From positions 1 to 5,311 of the forward strand of contig VGJH01000098.1 of the NCBI GenBank assembly GCA_016867505.1: a stretch of DNA of 5,311 nucleotides, written 5' to 3'. The stretch's first letter is position 1. Every line of letters begins with the position of its first letter. Positions 1 through 4,955 of this stretch are shown in pieces. The DNA is from Candidatus Bathyarchaeota archaeon. GTDB lineage: Archaea > Thermoproteota > Bathyarchaeia > TCS64. Below the pieces are notes generated by a model. It saw nothing but the letters and a program-made list of their open reading frames with translations, was not told the origin of the DNA and ran no database searches. Made by a program: the position numbers and the translations under genes.

Positions 1-260
1 TCGTATCGTCCCATTAGCCATCCAGTTATCCATAAGTCGGGTATTCCTGTTGTGTGGTCGGAGTGTAAGTGTGTTAGGAAAAGTTTATCGTATTCTTTTG
101 TTTGGTTTTTGAGTTGATAGATTCTTTGGGTTGTTCCTCTTCCACAGTCGATTACTATTTTTTGGTCTGCTGCTTCTATTAGGGTGGAAGGTCCGAATCG
201 ATCCAGTCTTGGCGATGGGTGGCCGGTTCCTAGTAATGTCACTGTTAAATTAGAACCCAT
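1..260 (-). CDS. Metallo-beta-lactamase-fold hydrolase, RNase Z / arylsulfatase-like (N-terminal part, cut by window edge)
   Basis: Reading the minus strand from the ATG at 260 gives an open frame of 86 codons that runs off the left edge, so only the N-terminus is present. The signature metal-binding motif HLHSDH lies at residues 64-69, preceded by FLT. Upstream are a GTGHPSPR strand-loop at 11-18, a GPSTLIEA segment at 23-30 and a DCGRGTTQR segment at 38-46. This order is typical of the ElaC/AtsA-like branch of the metallo-beta-lactamase superfamily, whose members bind two zinc ions and hydrolyse phosphodiesters (tRNA 3' processing in true RNase Z) or other esters. GIPDLWITGWLMGR, just after the motif, favours the AtsA-like group over classical RNase Z, but the substrate cannot be read from this piece. 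A TATA-like box at 285-292 implies a nearly leaderless transcript. Family assignment is firm; exact function is not. Confidence 0.88.
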   Translation of the reverse strand, partial: MGSNLTVTLLGTGHPSPRLDRFGPSTLIEAADQKIVIDCGRGTTQRIYQLKNQTKEYDKLFLTHLHSDHTTGIPDLWITGWLMGRY

Positions 261-284
261 AAATTACAATAATGGTGAAGGGAG

Positions 285-292
285 GATAAATT
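285..292 (-). promoter_or_regulatory. Putative archaeal TATA box of the metallo-hydrolase gene
   Basis: On the minus strand this reads AATTTATC, centred about 28 bases before the ATG at 260. That spacing fits a leaderless archaeal transcript. No Shine-Dalgarno site lies between box and start. The call rests on position and composition only. Confidence 0.4.
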
Positions 293-351
293 CATCGAAT
301 ACCTAAAGAAATAAACGGAAAAAGTGGGATGTATTACGGGTGATGTCTCCA

Positions 352-377
352 CAATGGGGGTAATCTGAATCCCATTG
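352..377. repeat. Small inverted repeat / potential hairpin
   Basis: CAATGGG at 352-358 is perfectly complementary to CCCATTG at 371-377, leaving a 12-base loop. It is one of the few GC-containing paired elements in the AT-rich gap. It lies inside the 13-bp inverted repeat and upstream of the larger branched fold at 414-532. It could be an arm of a structured RNA or a protein-binding palindrome; no T-run follows it, so it does not look like a terminator. Confidence 0.4.
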
Positions 378-413
378 AGCTTACTTCTATATCAAAACGG
401 ATATTTTATGATT

Positions 414-532
414 TATGCTGGTTATTCTAAAGTTAAAATATCGAGTATTTATAACTTAAATACTCAATTTTGATGATTACTGTTCTAAAACCACCTGATC
501 TGTGATGCAGAAGATGGGTTACGACCAGCATA
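414..532 (+). other. Potential three-way-junction RNA fold (candidate non-coding RNA or cis-element)
   Basis: A 10-bp stem is formed by TATGCTGGTT (414-423) and GACCAGCATA (523-532), with nine Watson-Crick pairs and one G-U. Inside it are two further hairpins. GAGTATTT (443-450) pairs with AAATACTC (458-465) around a 7-base loop and can extend through 435-439 / 467-471. Bases 493-501 pair with 512-519 with one bulged G and one G-U. Together they make a closed three-way junction of about 119 nt, a common architecture of small structured RNAs and riboswitches. The G-U pairs work only if the plus strand is transcribed, a slight hint of strand. The bases 493-502 (ACCTGATCTG) match the 3' core of TPP riboswitches, but other required motifs are missing. 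I do not recognise the family; folding is inferred by eye. Confidence 0.35.
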
Positions 533-566
533 CCAACCACTTATTATTGTAATTTTTCTTTAATAA

Positions 567-576
567 TTTTTATATT
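567..576 (+). promoter_or_regulatory. Putative TATA box of pspC-like gene
   Basis: TTTTTATATT lies about 31 bases upstream of the GTG at 603, a spacing that supports a start at or near 603 on a nearly leaderless mRNA. Read on the minus strand the same bases are AATATAAAAA, so the box could also fire leftward into the structured gap. Confidence 0.4.
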
Positions 577-602
577 GAAGTAGTTTAGATTTTCAGTTTA
601 GT

Positions 603-806
603 GTGATATGTTTGAGTAGCTTTAGAAAATTGTATAGGTCGTCTCATAATAGGATTTTGGCTGGGGTTTGTGGTGGGTTGGGTGAGTATTTTAATGTTGA
701 TCCTACCCTTGTTAGACTTATTTGGGTTGTTTTTACTCTGCTTTATGGGGTGGGTCTTTTAGCATATTTGGTTGCATGGATAGTTATTCCTGAATCAAGG
801 TATTGA
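603..806 (+). CDS. PspC-domain small membrane protein
   Basis: This 67-residue protein is a stand-alone PspC domain. It has the family's opening KLYRS (residues 9-13), the core [19 protein letters not shown] (about 21-39), and one hydrophobic segment at about 38-63 ending in VIPES. In bacteria PspC belongs to the phage-shock response, where it sits in the inner membrane and senses or signals envelope stress with PspA and PspB. Archaeal one-domain versions are known from sequence, but their role is unclear; no pspA or pspB is visible here. The start is uncertain: GTG at 603 fits the TATA spacing, TTG at 612 is an in-frame alternative, and the ATG at 608 is out of frame. No Shine-Dalgarno site is seen. 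The coding strand is markedly G+T-rich. It converges on pmbA with only 14 bases between the stop codons. Confidence 0.85.
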   Translation: MICLSSFRKLYRSSHNRILAGVCGGLGEYFNVDPTLVRLIWVVFTLLYGVGLLAYLVAWIVIPESRY

Positions 807-811
807 TGCTT

Positions 812-820
812 AAAAAAATT
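812..820 (-). terminator. Putative U-tract terminator of the tldD-pmbA operon
   Basis: Directly after the pmbA stop codon the minus strand reads AATTTTTTT, a run of seven T. Archaeal RNA polymerase often terminates at such tracts without a hairpin. The tract fills most of the 14-base space between the convergent pmbA and pspC genes, so read-through would make antisense to pspC. Confidence 0.4.
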
Positions 821-2152
821 TTATTGGCCACTCGATATTTTTGCTTTTGTTATTCTAATGTTTGGTGTTTTTGATCCCCACAGTTCTTCGATTTCCTTGC
901 TGATGGCATTTATGTTGATGAAAGCGTCAAAGACTGTTAATCCAACCATTGTGTTTTTTATTGGGTGAATTATTTTTCCGTTTTCAATGTAGTAGCCATT
1001 GTCCACCATTCTTGAAATGTTTGTTGATGCTCCTTGAAGTGTAAGTGCTGAGTCCTCTATTAAGATGCCTTTCTTTGTTTCTTTGATTATTTCGTCTGTA
1101 TTCCATCTTCCAGGTGAGATAATTAGGTTGCTTATTGATGGAGATGGTTTCGAGATAAAGCTGACTCTTGTTCCATGTCCATTATTTTTTGCTCCAAGTC
1201 TGTTTGCTGAGTATGAGTCGGTGAGATAATTTTTGAGTACCCCTTTTTCGATTAATGGTAGTTTGATTGATGGTGAGCCTTCATCGTCGAAGGATTGTGA
1301 TGCCATTCCTGAGGCTACAAAGGGGTCATCTTTTATTGTGATGCCTTTTGCTGCAACTTTTTCACCAATTTTTCCCGTAAAAAATGCAGTGCCTAAAGCT
1401 ACACTCAGTCCATTGGTTCCGGAATTTATGAAAGAAGCCAATGATCCGAGAGTACTTTTATGGTCTAATATGACATCCATTACTGCTGAGCTAATTTTCT
1501 TTGCGCCAATCCTGCTCTTCGCTTTTTCAGCAGCAATCTTCCCAGTGGAAATAGGATTAAAATCCTTTAATTTTCTACCATTAATTGGTTCATACCCTAG
1601 GCTGGTATCTGTTCCTTTTTCATATTTTACTCCAATGCTTCCAGATATTGCTGCTCCTCTAGTTCTTGCTTCAACTCCTAAAGAATTCACAATTACTTGT
1701 TCTCTAATTGATTTGGTTAAACCGCCTGATACTGTGTAATCTTTTGAAAGTGAAGCTTCCTTGATGCCCTCCATCATATTTTTTGCTAGTGACTCGAAAG
1801 TTACTGCTGCTAGCTCTTTATCATATAATCCTCTAACTGTTCGGTATTTCCCACTCGATGGCAGAGACTTGAAGTATGGGTCTTCAGGTGAGCCTTTAGC
1901 TAGAGCATATGCTTTCTTGACCGCATCATTGATTTCCTTAAATCTAGTAGTCGATGCTAAGCCTAGGGATTTACCAATATAGATCCGGACTCCTGCGCCT
2001 CCAACCTCTAGAATATCTCCTCCCTTCAAACTTGATTTTCGTATCTCCATATGAATCTGTTTTTCATTTACTATTAGAACCTCAACTTGGTCTGCGCCTA
2101 GAGTAGCTCCATATTCAACTCCTTTCTTTGCCAGCGTAACAAGATTCGCCAT
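821..2152 (-). CDS. pmbA: PmbA/TldE, non-catalytic partner of the TldD metalloprotease
   Basis: This 443-residue protein is a full-length member of the TldD/PmbA (peptidase U62) family, close to the usual 440-450 residues. Family landmarks include EIRKSSLKGGDI near 36-47, the VNSLGVE turn at 155-161, GMASQSFDDEGSPS at about 282-294, and LIEKGVLKNYLTDSYSANRLG at 300-320. The C-terminal domain ends in a segment around 389-418 (ENGKIIHPIKNTMVGL...) typical of PmbA. Where TldD has its HExxxH zinc motif, this protein reads FINSGTNG (241-248), so it carries no metal site. In E. coli TldD and TldE form a heterodimer that cleaves unfolded peptides, maturing microcin B17 and degrading CcdA. The ATG abuts the tldD stop with no gap, and GGAGG at 2163-2167 supplies a ribosome site, indicating one operon and coupled production of the two subunits. 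Archaeal substrates are unknown; none is visible nearby. Confidence 0.93.
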   Translation of the reverse strand: MANLVTLAKKGVEYGATLGADQVEVLIVNEKQIHMEIRKSSLKGGDILEVGGAGVRIYIGKSLGLASTTRFKEINDAVKKAYALAKGSPEDPYFKSLPSSGKYRTVRGLYDKELAAVTFESLAKNMMEGIKEASLSKDYTVSGGLTKSIREQVIVNSLGVEARTRGAAISGSIGVKYEKGTDTSLGYEPINGRKLKDFNPISTGKIAAEKAKSRIGAKKISSAVMDVILDHKSTLGSLASFINSGTNGLSVALGTAFFTGKIGEKVAAKGITIKDDPFVASGMASQSFDDEGSPSIKLPLIEKGVLKNYLTDSYSANRLGAKNNGHGTRVSFISKPSPSISNLIISPGRWNTDEIIKETKKGILIEDSALTLQGASTNISRMVDNGYYIENGKIIHPIKNTMVGLTVFDAFININAISKEIEELWGSKTPNIRITKAKISSGQ

Positions 2153-3553
2153 TTATCTGCTGCCTCCTACAACTACGTTCTTTACTGCAAGTGATGGGCC
2201 ACCACCAGTAACTGGAGCTGATTGCCCTTTGCCACAAGTTCCTGGAAAAGCCATTTCAAGGTCTTTACCGATTCCTAAAACATTTGAAAGAACTTCCAGT
2301 GTTAGGCCTGACATTGAAACATTCTGTATTAATGGACCCATCTCGCCTTTTGTGATTATTCTGCCTTCTTGGGCTGTGAAAAAGAACTGTCCAATTGCTG
2401 GGTTTACGTAGCCTCCATAAGATTTGCTGAGGTAGACGCCTTCTTTGATTTCTTGGCAAAGCTCCTCTAGACTCATGTCGCCTTTATCAATATACGTTAC
2501 TCCCATCCTTGGTATGGGTTTATAGTTGAAGTTTTCAGCTCTTCCTCCGCCATTTGGTTCAGCTCCCATCTTAGCTGCAGTTTCTAGGGAGTGAAGATAT
2601 CCCTTCAATACACCTTTGTCTACAATCACTCTTTTCCTTGTTTTTGTTCCTTCAGAGTCGTATTCATAGCTGCCTCTCAATCCTGGTATCGTGGGATCTT
2701 CGTACACATTGATGCCCTCTACTCCAACTTTATGTCCGACTTTTCCTGCAAGAACAGACATGTTGTTTATTATGCTGTCCGCTTCAATTGCATGCCCAAA
2801 GGCTTCATGAATGAAGACTCCAACTAAGGTTGGGTCCATTAGAACATTCATGCTTCCACCAGGTGGAGCCTGGGCTGTTAGCAGACTCATTGCTCTTTTA
2901 CCAATTCCTGAACCCATCTCCGTGGGATTAATCTCAGTTATTGTCTCCCATCCTCTTGATGTGCCAACCGAGTTGCTGGCATTCTGAATTAAAGTGCCTT
3001 CTCTAGCAGTGCCACTGCCACTCATCCTCACATAGCAGTTAGAGACATCAACCTCTGTTCCTAAAGAATTGACAATGATTTCACGTTGAACAATATCTGT
3101 AAGCGAAGCAGTCGAAACCTTAATCTTGTCACCTTGAATGCGAATATTTTTCTCAAGTTCAATAGCTACTTTGATTTTTTCTTCTAGTGGAATACTGCGT
3201 GGATCAATCTTGATTTTTAATGGTGCCTTTCCAGTGTATGTATAATTTAAGGGGACTTCGCTTTTTTCTTTCAGTCCATTCACTGATGCTTTCGAAGCAC
3301 TGATTGCAGTCTCCATCGCAGTTGACAGATCACGTTTGGTGAAGTTTTTACTAGTCGAGAAACCCCATGCACCATCAATTAGGGCTCTTAACGCAACACC
3401 AATCTTTGATTCATTTGATATTTGTTCTGATGCATTATTTCTAATGTTAATGTTAGTGAATTCACCGATAAAGAACCTGATTTCTAGAAAGTTTCCTTTT
3501 GATAATGGATATTTTTCAATCACTTTTTTTGCTAAATTAATATAGTTATCCAT
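2153..3553 (-). CDS. tldD: TldD, zinc metalloprotease catalytic subunit
   Basis: This 466-residue protein is a complete TldD. The catalytic HEAFGH motif is at residues 249-254: H249 and H254 are the expected zinc ligands and E250 the general base. The third ligand is the conserved cysteine of the C-terminal PGTCGKGQSAPV segment, C440. Other landmarks are VNSLGTEVD at 161-169, YEDPTIPGLRGSYEYDSEGT at 284-303, and VDKGVLKGYLHS at 311-322, all typical of the family. TldD works with PmbA/TldE in a cytoplasmic heterodimer that admits only unfolded peptide chains to a narrow cleft. The gene starts an operon with pmbA, which follows with no spacing. A TATA box at 3581-3589 puts the transcript start within a few bases of the ATG at 3553, and no Shine-Dalgarno site precedes it. 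All catalytic residues are intact, so the protease should be active. Its natural substrate in archaea is not known. Confidence 0.96.
   Translation of the reverse strand: MDNYINLAKKVIEKYPLSKGNFLEIRFFIGEFTNINIRNNASEQISNESKIGVALRALIDGAWGFSTSKNFTKRDLSTAMETAISASKASVNGLKEKSEVPLNYTYTGKAPLKIKIDPRSIPLEEKIKVAIELEKNIRIQGDKIKVSTASLTDIVQREIIVNSLGTEVDVSNCYVRMSGSGTAREGTLIQNASNSVGTSRGWETITEINPTEMGSGIGKRAMSLLTAQAPPGGSMNVLMDPTLVGVFIHEAFGHAIEADSIINNMSVLAGKVGHKVGVEGINVYEDPTIPGLRGSYEYDSEGTKTRKRVIVDKGVLKGYLHSLETAAKMGAEPNGGGRAENFNYKPIPRMGVTYIDKGDMSLEELCQEIKEGVYLSKSYGGYVNPAIGQFFFTAQEGRIITKGEMGPLIQNVSMSGLTLEVLSNVLGIGKDLEMAFPGTCGKGQSAPVTGGGPSLAVKNVVVGGSR
2163..2167 (-). promoter_or_regulatory. Shine-Dalgarno site of pmbA inside the tldD 3' end
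   Basis: The minus strand reads GGAGG ten bases before the pmbA ATG. The motif overlaps the last codons of tldD (the GG of VVGGSR). It is the only clear Shine-Dalgarno site next to a start in the window and supports the ATG at 2152. Confidence 0.65.
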
Positions 3554-3580
3554 TTATTACTCATTTATTATTGTATGAAG

Positions 3581-3589
3581 TTTTATAAA
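3581..3589 (-). promoter_or_regulatory. Putative TATA box of the tldD-pmbA operon
   Basis: The minus strand reads TTTATAAAA, centred 32 bases before the tldD ATG, a near-consensus archaeal box A. With the box at 3627-3637 it forms a divergent promoter pair in the 102-base space between tldD and the permease gene. Confidence 0.6.
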
Positions 3590-3626
3590 GAAATTATTGG
3601 AAATTTTTGCTTCTTTCTTAAAATAC

Positions 3627-3637
3627 TTTTTAAAATA
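3627..3637 (+). promoter_or_regulatory. Putative TATA box of the TauE/SafE permease gene
   Basis: TTTTTAAAATA lies about 24 bases before the ATG at 3656, so the transcript probably begins at or within a base or two of the start codon. This supports ATG 3656 as a leaderless start. Confidence 0.55.
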
Positions 3638-3655
3638 GATTTGGTTAGCTAGGTT

Positions 3656-4411
3656 ATGGATGTTGTAAGTTTAATTCTCTTATTTTTATTATCCTTTTTT
3701 TCGGGTTTAATTGATTTGAGTTTAGGTATGGGGTATGGTTTTACCGTTACACCAGTAATGCTACTTTTAGGATATCCTGCTGATGTTGCTGTTCCCGTTG
3801 TCTTATTCACTTCAAGTCTAGGTGGTTTAGTAAGCTCATTTTTCAACCATAATTTGAAGAATGTAAATTTCAGTTGGGGAAGCAATGCTATTAGAATTGC
3901 TGCTTTTGCTGGTTTATTCGGGATTATTGGCTCCATTTTAGGTGCTAGTATATCATTTAATCTGCAACCAAGAATTGTTAACCTATATATTGGTACTGTT
4001 GTAGTTTTTTCTGGTGTTTTAGTTATTTTTAGTCTTCGATTGAAAACGACTTTTTCATGGCTGAAAATTCTGTTCTTTACACTGTTTGGATCATTAAATA
4101 AGGGACTAACAGGCAGTGGATTTGGTCCAATCTTAACAACTGGCACGATGTTATCGGGGATAGACGAAAAATCGTCAATATCCATACAGGCTCTTTCAGA
4201 GTCACTGATTAGTATAGTTGGATTTATCACTTACATCTACTTTGGTAGATCTGTTAATCTCCCAATTTTGGGTTCAATGTCTTTAGGCGTTGTTATTGCA
4301 TCTCCGATTGCAGCACAAATTGTTAGAAGGTTTAATGGAAGATCAATGAGAGTGTCTATAGGTATTTTAGCGATATTTATTGGTGTTAGTACTCTAATAA
4401 AATACATGTAA
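3656..4411 (+). CDS. TauE/SafE-family membrane permease
   Basis: The 251-residue product is almost wholly hydrophobic, with about eight predicted membrane segments (roughly 2-22, 30-40, 42-62, 78-100, 108-127, 136-150, 177-197, 203-224, 232-250; the second and third may act as one unit). Two internal copies typical of TauE/SafE are visible: GLIDLSLGMGYG at 17-28 in the first half and GSLNKGLTGSGFGPIL at 145-160 in the second, followed by SIQALSESL at 176-184. Length fits the family (about 240-270). Members are proposed exporters of small organic anions such as sulfite, sulfoacetate or taurine-related compounds; the substrate cannot be read from sequence. No sulfur-metabolism gene is adjacent, so the sulfite label should be taken as family name only. 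It is divergent from tldD and lies 117 bases before panD, which has its own TATA-like box. A long opposite-strand open frame covering most of the gene is a shadow. Confidence 0.88.
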   Translation: MDVVSLILLFLLSFFSGLIDLSLGMGYGFTVTPVMLLLGYPADVAVPVVLFTSSLGGLVSSFFNHNLKNVNFSWGSNAIRIAAFAGLFGIIGSILGASISFNLQPRIVNLYIGTVVVFSGVLVIFSLRLKTTFSWLKILFFTLFGSLNKGLTGSGFGPILTTGTMLSGIDEKSSISIQALSESLISIVGFITYIYFGRSVNLPILGSMSLGVVIASPIAAQIVRRFNGRSMRVSIGILAIFIGVSTLIKYM

Positions 4412-4436
4412 TTTCATTGTTTTCTTTGTTAATTTT
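4412..4436 (+). terminator. Possible T-rich terminator after the permease gene
   Basis: Several T clusters (TTTT, TTT, TTTT) follow directly after the TAA stop. Archaeal termination commonly uses such T-rich stretches. There is no hairpin, and background AT content is high, so support is modest. Confidence 0.28.
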
Positions 4437-4481
4437 AGTAAATGGTTAAATATAGTAATTAGCTGCCTTAATAGAATTAAG

Positions 4482-4488
4482 TTTAAAA
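4482..4488 (+). promoter_or_regulatory. Putative TATA box of panD
   Basis: TTTAAAA is centred about 35 bases before the in-frame GTG at 4520 and 44 before the ATG at 4529. A start of transcription near 4511 would give a leader of roughly 9-18 bases without a clear ribosome site. The box suggests panD is not simply read through from the permease gene. Confidence 0.4.
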
Positions 4489-4528
4489 GAAAAAAACAAC
4501 TTTGTACTGTAAAAAATAAGTGGTAAAA

Positions 4529-4870
4529 ATGAGATGGCTATTGAGATCCAAGATTCATAAGGCTGTTGTCACTGACGCGGATATTAATTATTCTGGTAGT
4601 ATCACCATTGACGAGGATTTGATGAATGCTGTTGGTTTTTGGGAGCATGAGAAGGTTCTTGTTGTAAGCAATACTACTGGGGCAAGGCTAGAGACTTATG
4701 TAATTAAAGGTAAAAAAGGTGGTCACGAATTCTGTATGAATGGTGCTGCTGCCCATTTAATTAAGAAAGGTCATGAAATCATTGTGATGGGATTTGAATT
4801 ATCTGATAAGCCAATTAAACCAAAAATTATTATCCTTGACGAAAAAAATAATATTTTTGAAAGAAAATAA
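4529..4870 (+). CDS. panD: Aspartate 1-decarboxylase, pyruvoyl-dependent (PanD)
   Basis: The enzyme decarboxylates L-aspartate to beta-alanine, the precursor of pantothenate and CoA. From the ATG the protein has 113 residues, slightly shorter than E. coli PanD (126), and aligns with it without gaps at an offset of one. Visible key residues are K8 and H10 (SKIHK), Y21, the self-cleavage site G23-S24 in YSGSITID, R53, T56 and Y57 (GARLETY), and the NGAAAH loop at 71-76. Cleavage before S24 would turn that serine into the catalytic pyruvoyl group and leave a short beta chain and a longer alpha chain. The site is intact, so the proenzyme should mature. An in-frame GTG at 4520 would add three residues (MVK) and fits the TATA spacing better; I prefer the ATG because it matches the family N-terminus. 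This is the bacterial-type enzyme; many archaea use a PLP-dependent decarboxylase instead. ltaE follows after 85 bases. Confidence 0.94.
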   Translation: MRWLLRSKIHKAVVTDADINYSGSITIDEDLMNAVGFWEHEKVLVVSNTTGARLETYVIKGKKGGHEFCMNGAAAHLIKKGHEIIVMGFELSDKPIKPKIIILDEKNNIFERK

Positions 4871-4918
4871 TGCAAAATCATTAATATCTACCAAATTTTC
4901 TTTACCATGAGTCTTTAA

Positions 4919-4927
4919 TTTAAATAT
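4919..4927 (+). promoter_or_regulatory. Putative TATA box of ltaE
   Basis: TTTAAATAT is centred 33 bases before the ATG at 4956, implying a leader of a few bases. No Shine-Dalgarno site is seen before the start. Confidence 0.45.
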
Positions 4928-4955
4928 TTATTGAATCACCTATACCTGATTCATT

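Larger units (their letters stand above)
261..555. repeat. Perfect 13-bp inverted repeat framing the gene-free gap (arms 261-273 and 543-555)
   Basis: The left arm AAATTACAATAAT (261-273) is the exact reverse complement of the right arm ATTATTGTAATTT (543-555). The left arm begins at the base next to the ATG of the minus-strand hydrolase; the right arm lies just upstream of the pspC TATA box. All other inverted repeats seen in the gap are nested inside the pair, so it could be the closing stem of a large RNA, the ends of a small transposable element, or a pair of operator sites. I see no target-site duplication outside the arms. The arms are very AT-rich, so chance cannot be excluded. Confidence 0.5.

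Noticed and set aside
471..508. Archaeal C/D-box guide RNA
   Set aside because: TGATGA (471-476), CTGA (495-498) and TGATG (503-507) could be C, D' and C' boxes, but no terminal D box (CTGA) follows within the expected distance and the C-to-D' spacing of 18 bases is long.
471..531. TPP (THI-box) riboswitch
   Set aside because: ACCTGATCTG at 493-502 matches the 3' core of TPP riboswitches, and the junction shape is similar. However, there is no CTGAGA motif, the expected GCG-AGGGA after the P5 loop is replaced by AGAAGATGGGT, and the downstream gene is pspC rather than a thiamine gene. A covariance-model search would settle it.
433..540. A short minus-strand frame of about 35 codons (GTG at 540, or ATG at 531) ending at 433
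   Set aside because: It has a possible TATA box upstream, but no recognisable protein features, and it coincides with the inverted repeats of the structured gap. Coding support is too weak to list it as a gene.
261..555. MITE-type transposable element
   Set aside because: The 13-bp terminal repeats would fit, but the flanks (CCCAT and TTCTT) show no target-site duplication, there is only one copy in the window, and the left end touches the start codon of a gene. It is kept as one possible reading rather than a call.
261..602. tRNA, 5S rRNA, SRP RNA or RNase P RNA in the gap
   Set aside because: I looked for the T-arm TTCGA motif and for conserved blocks of RNase P and SRP RNA on both strands. 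Only loose partial resemblances were seen (for example GAGCTTAC near 376-382), in the wrong relative positions.
1233..1739. A 168-codon open frame on the plus strand opposite pmbA
   Set aside because: It lies within an intact, conserved pmbA gene and has no recognisable family features. It is a shadow, as are the shorter plus-strand frames opposite tldD and pmbA.
3649..4230. A 193-codon open frame on the minus strand opposite the permease gene
   Set aside because: It overlaps a clear TauE/SafE gene almost entirely, its product is proline- and lysine-rich without a recognisable domain, and it mirrors the codon pattern of the opposite strand. It is a shadow.
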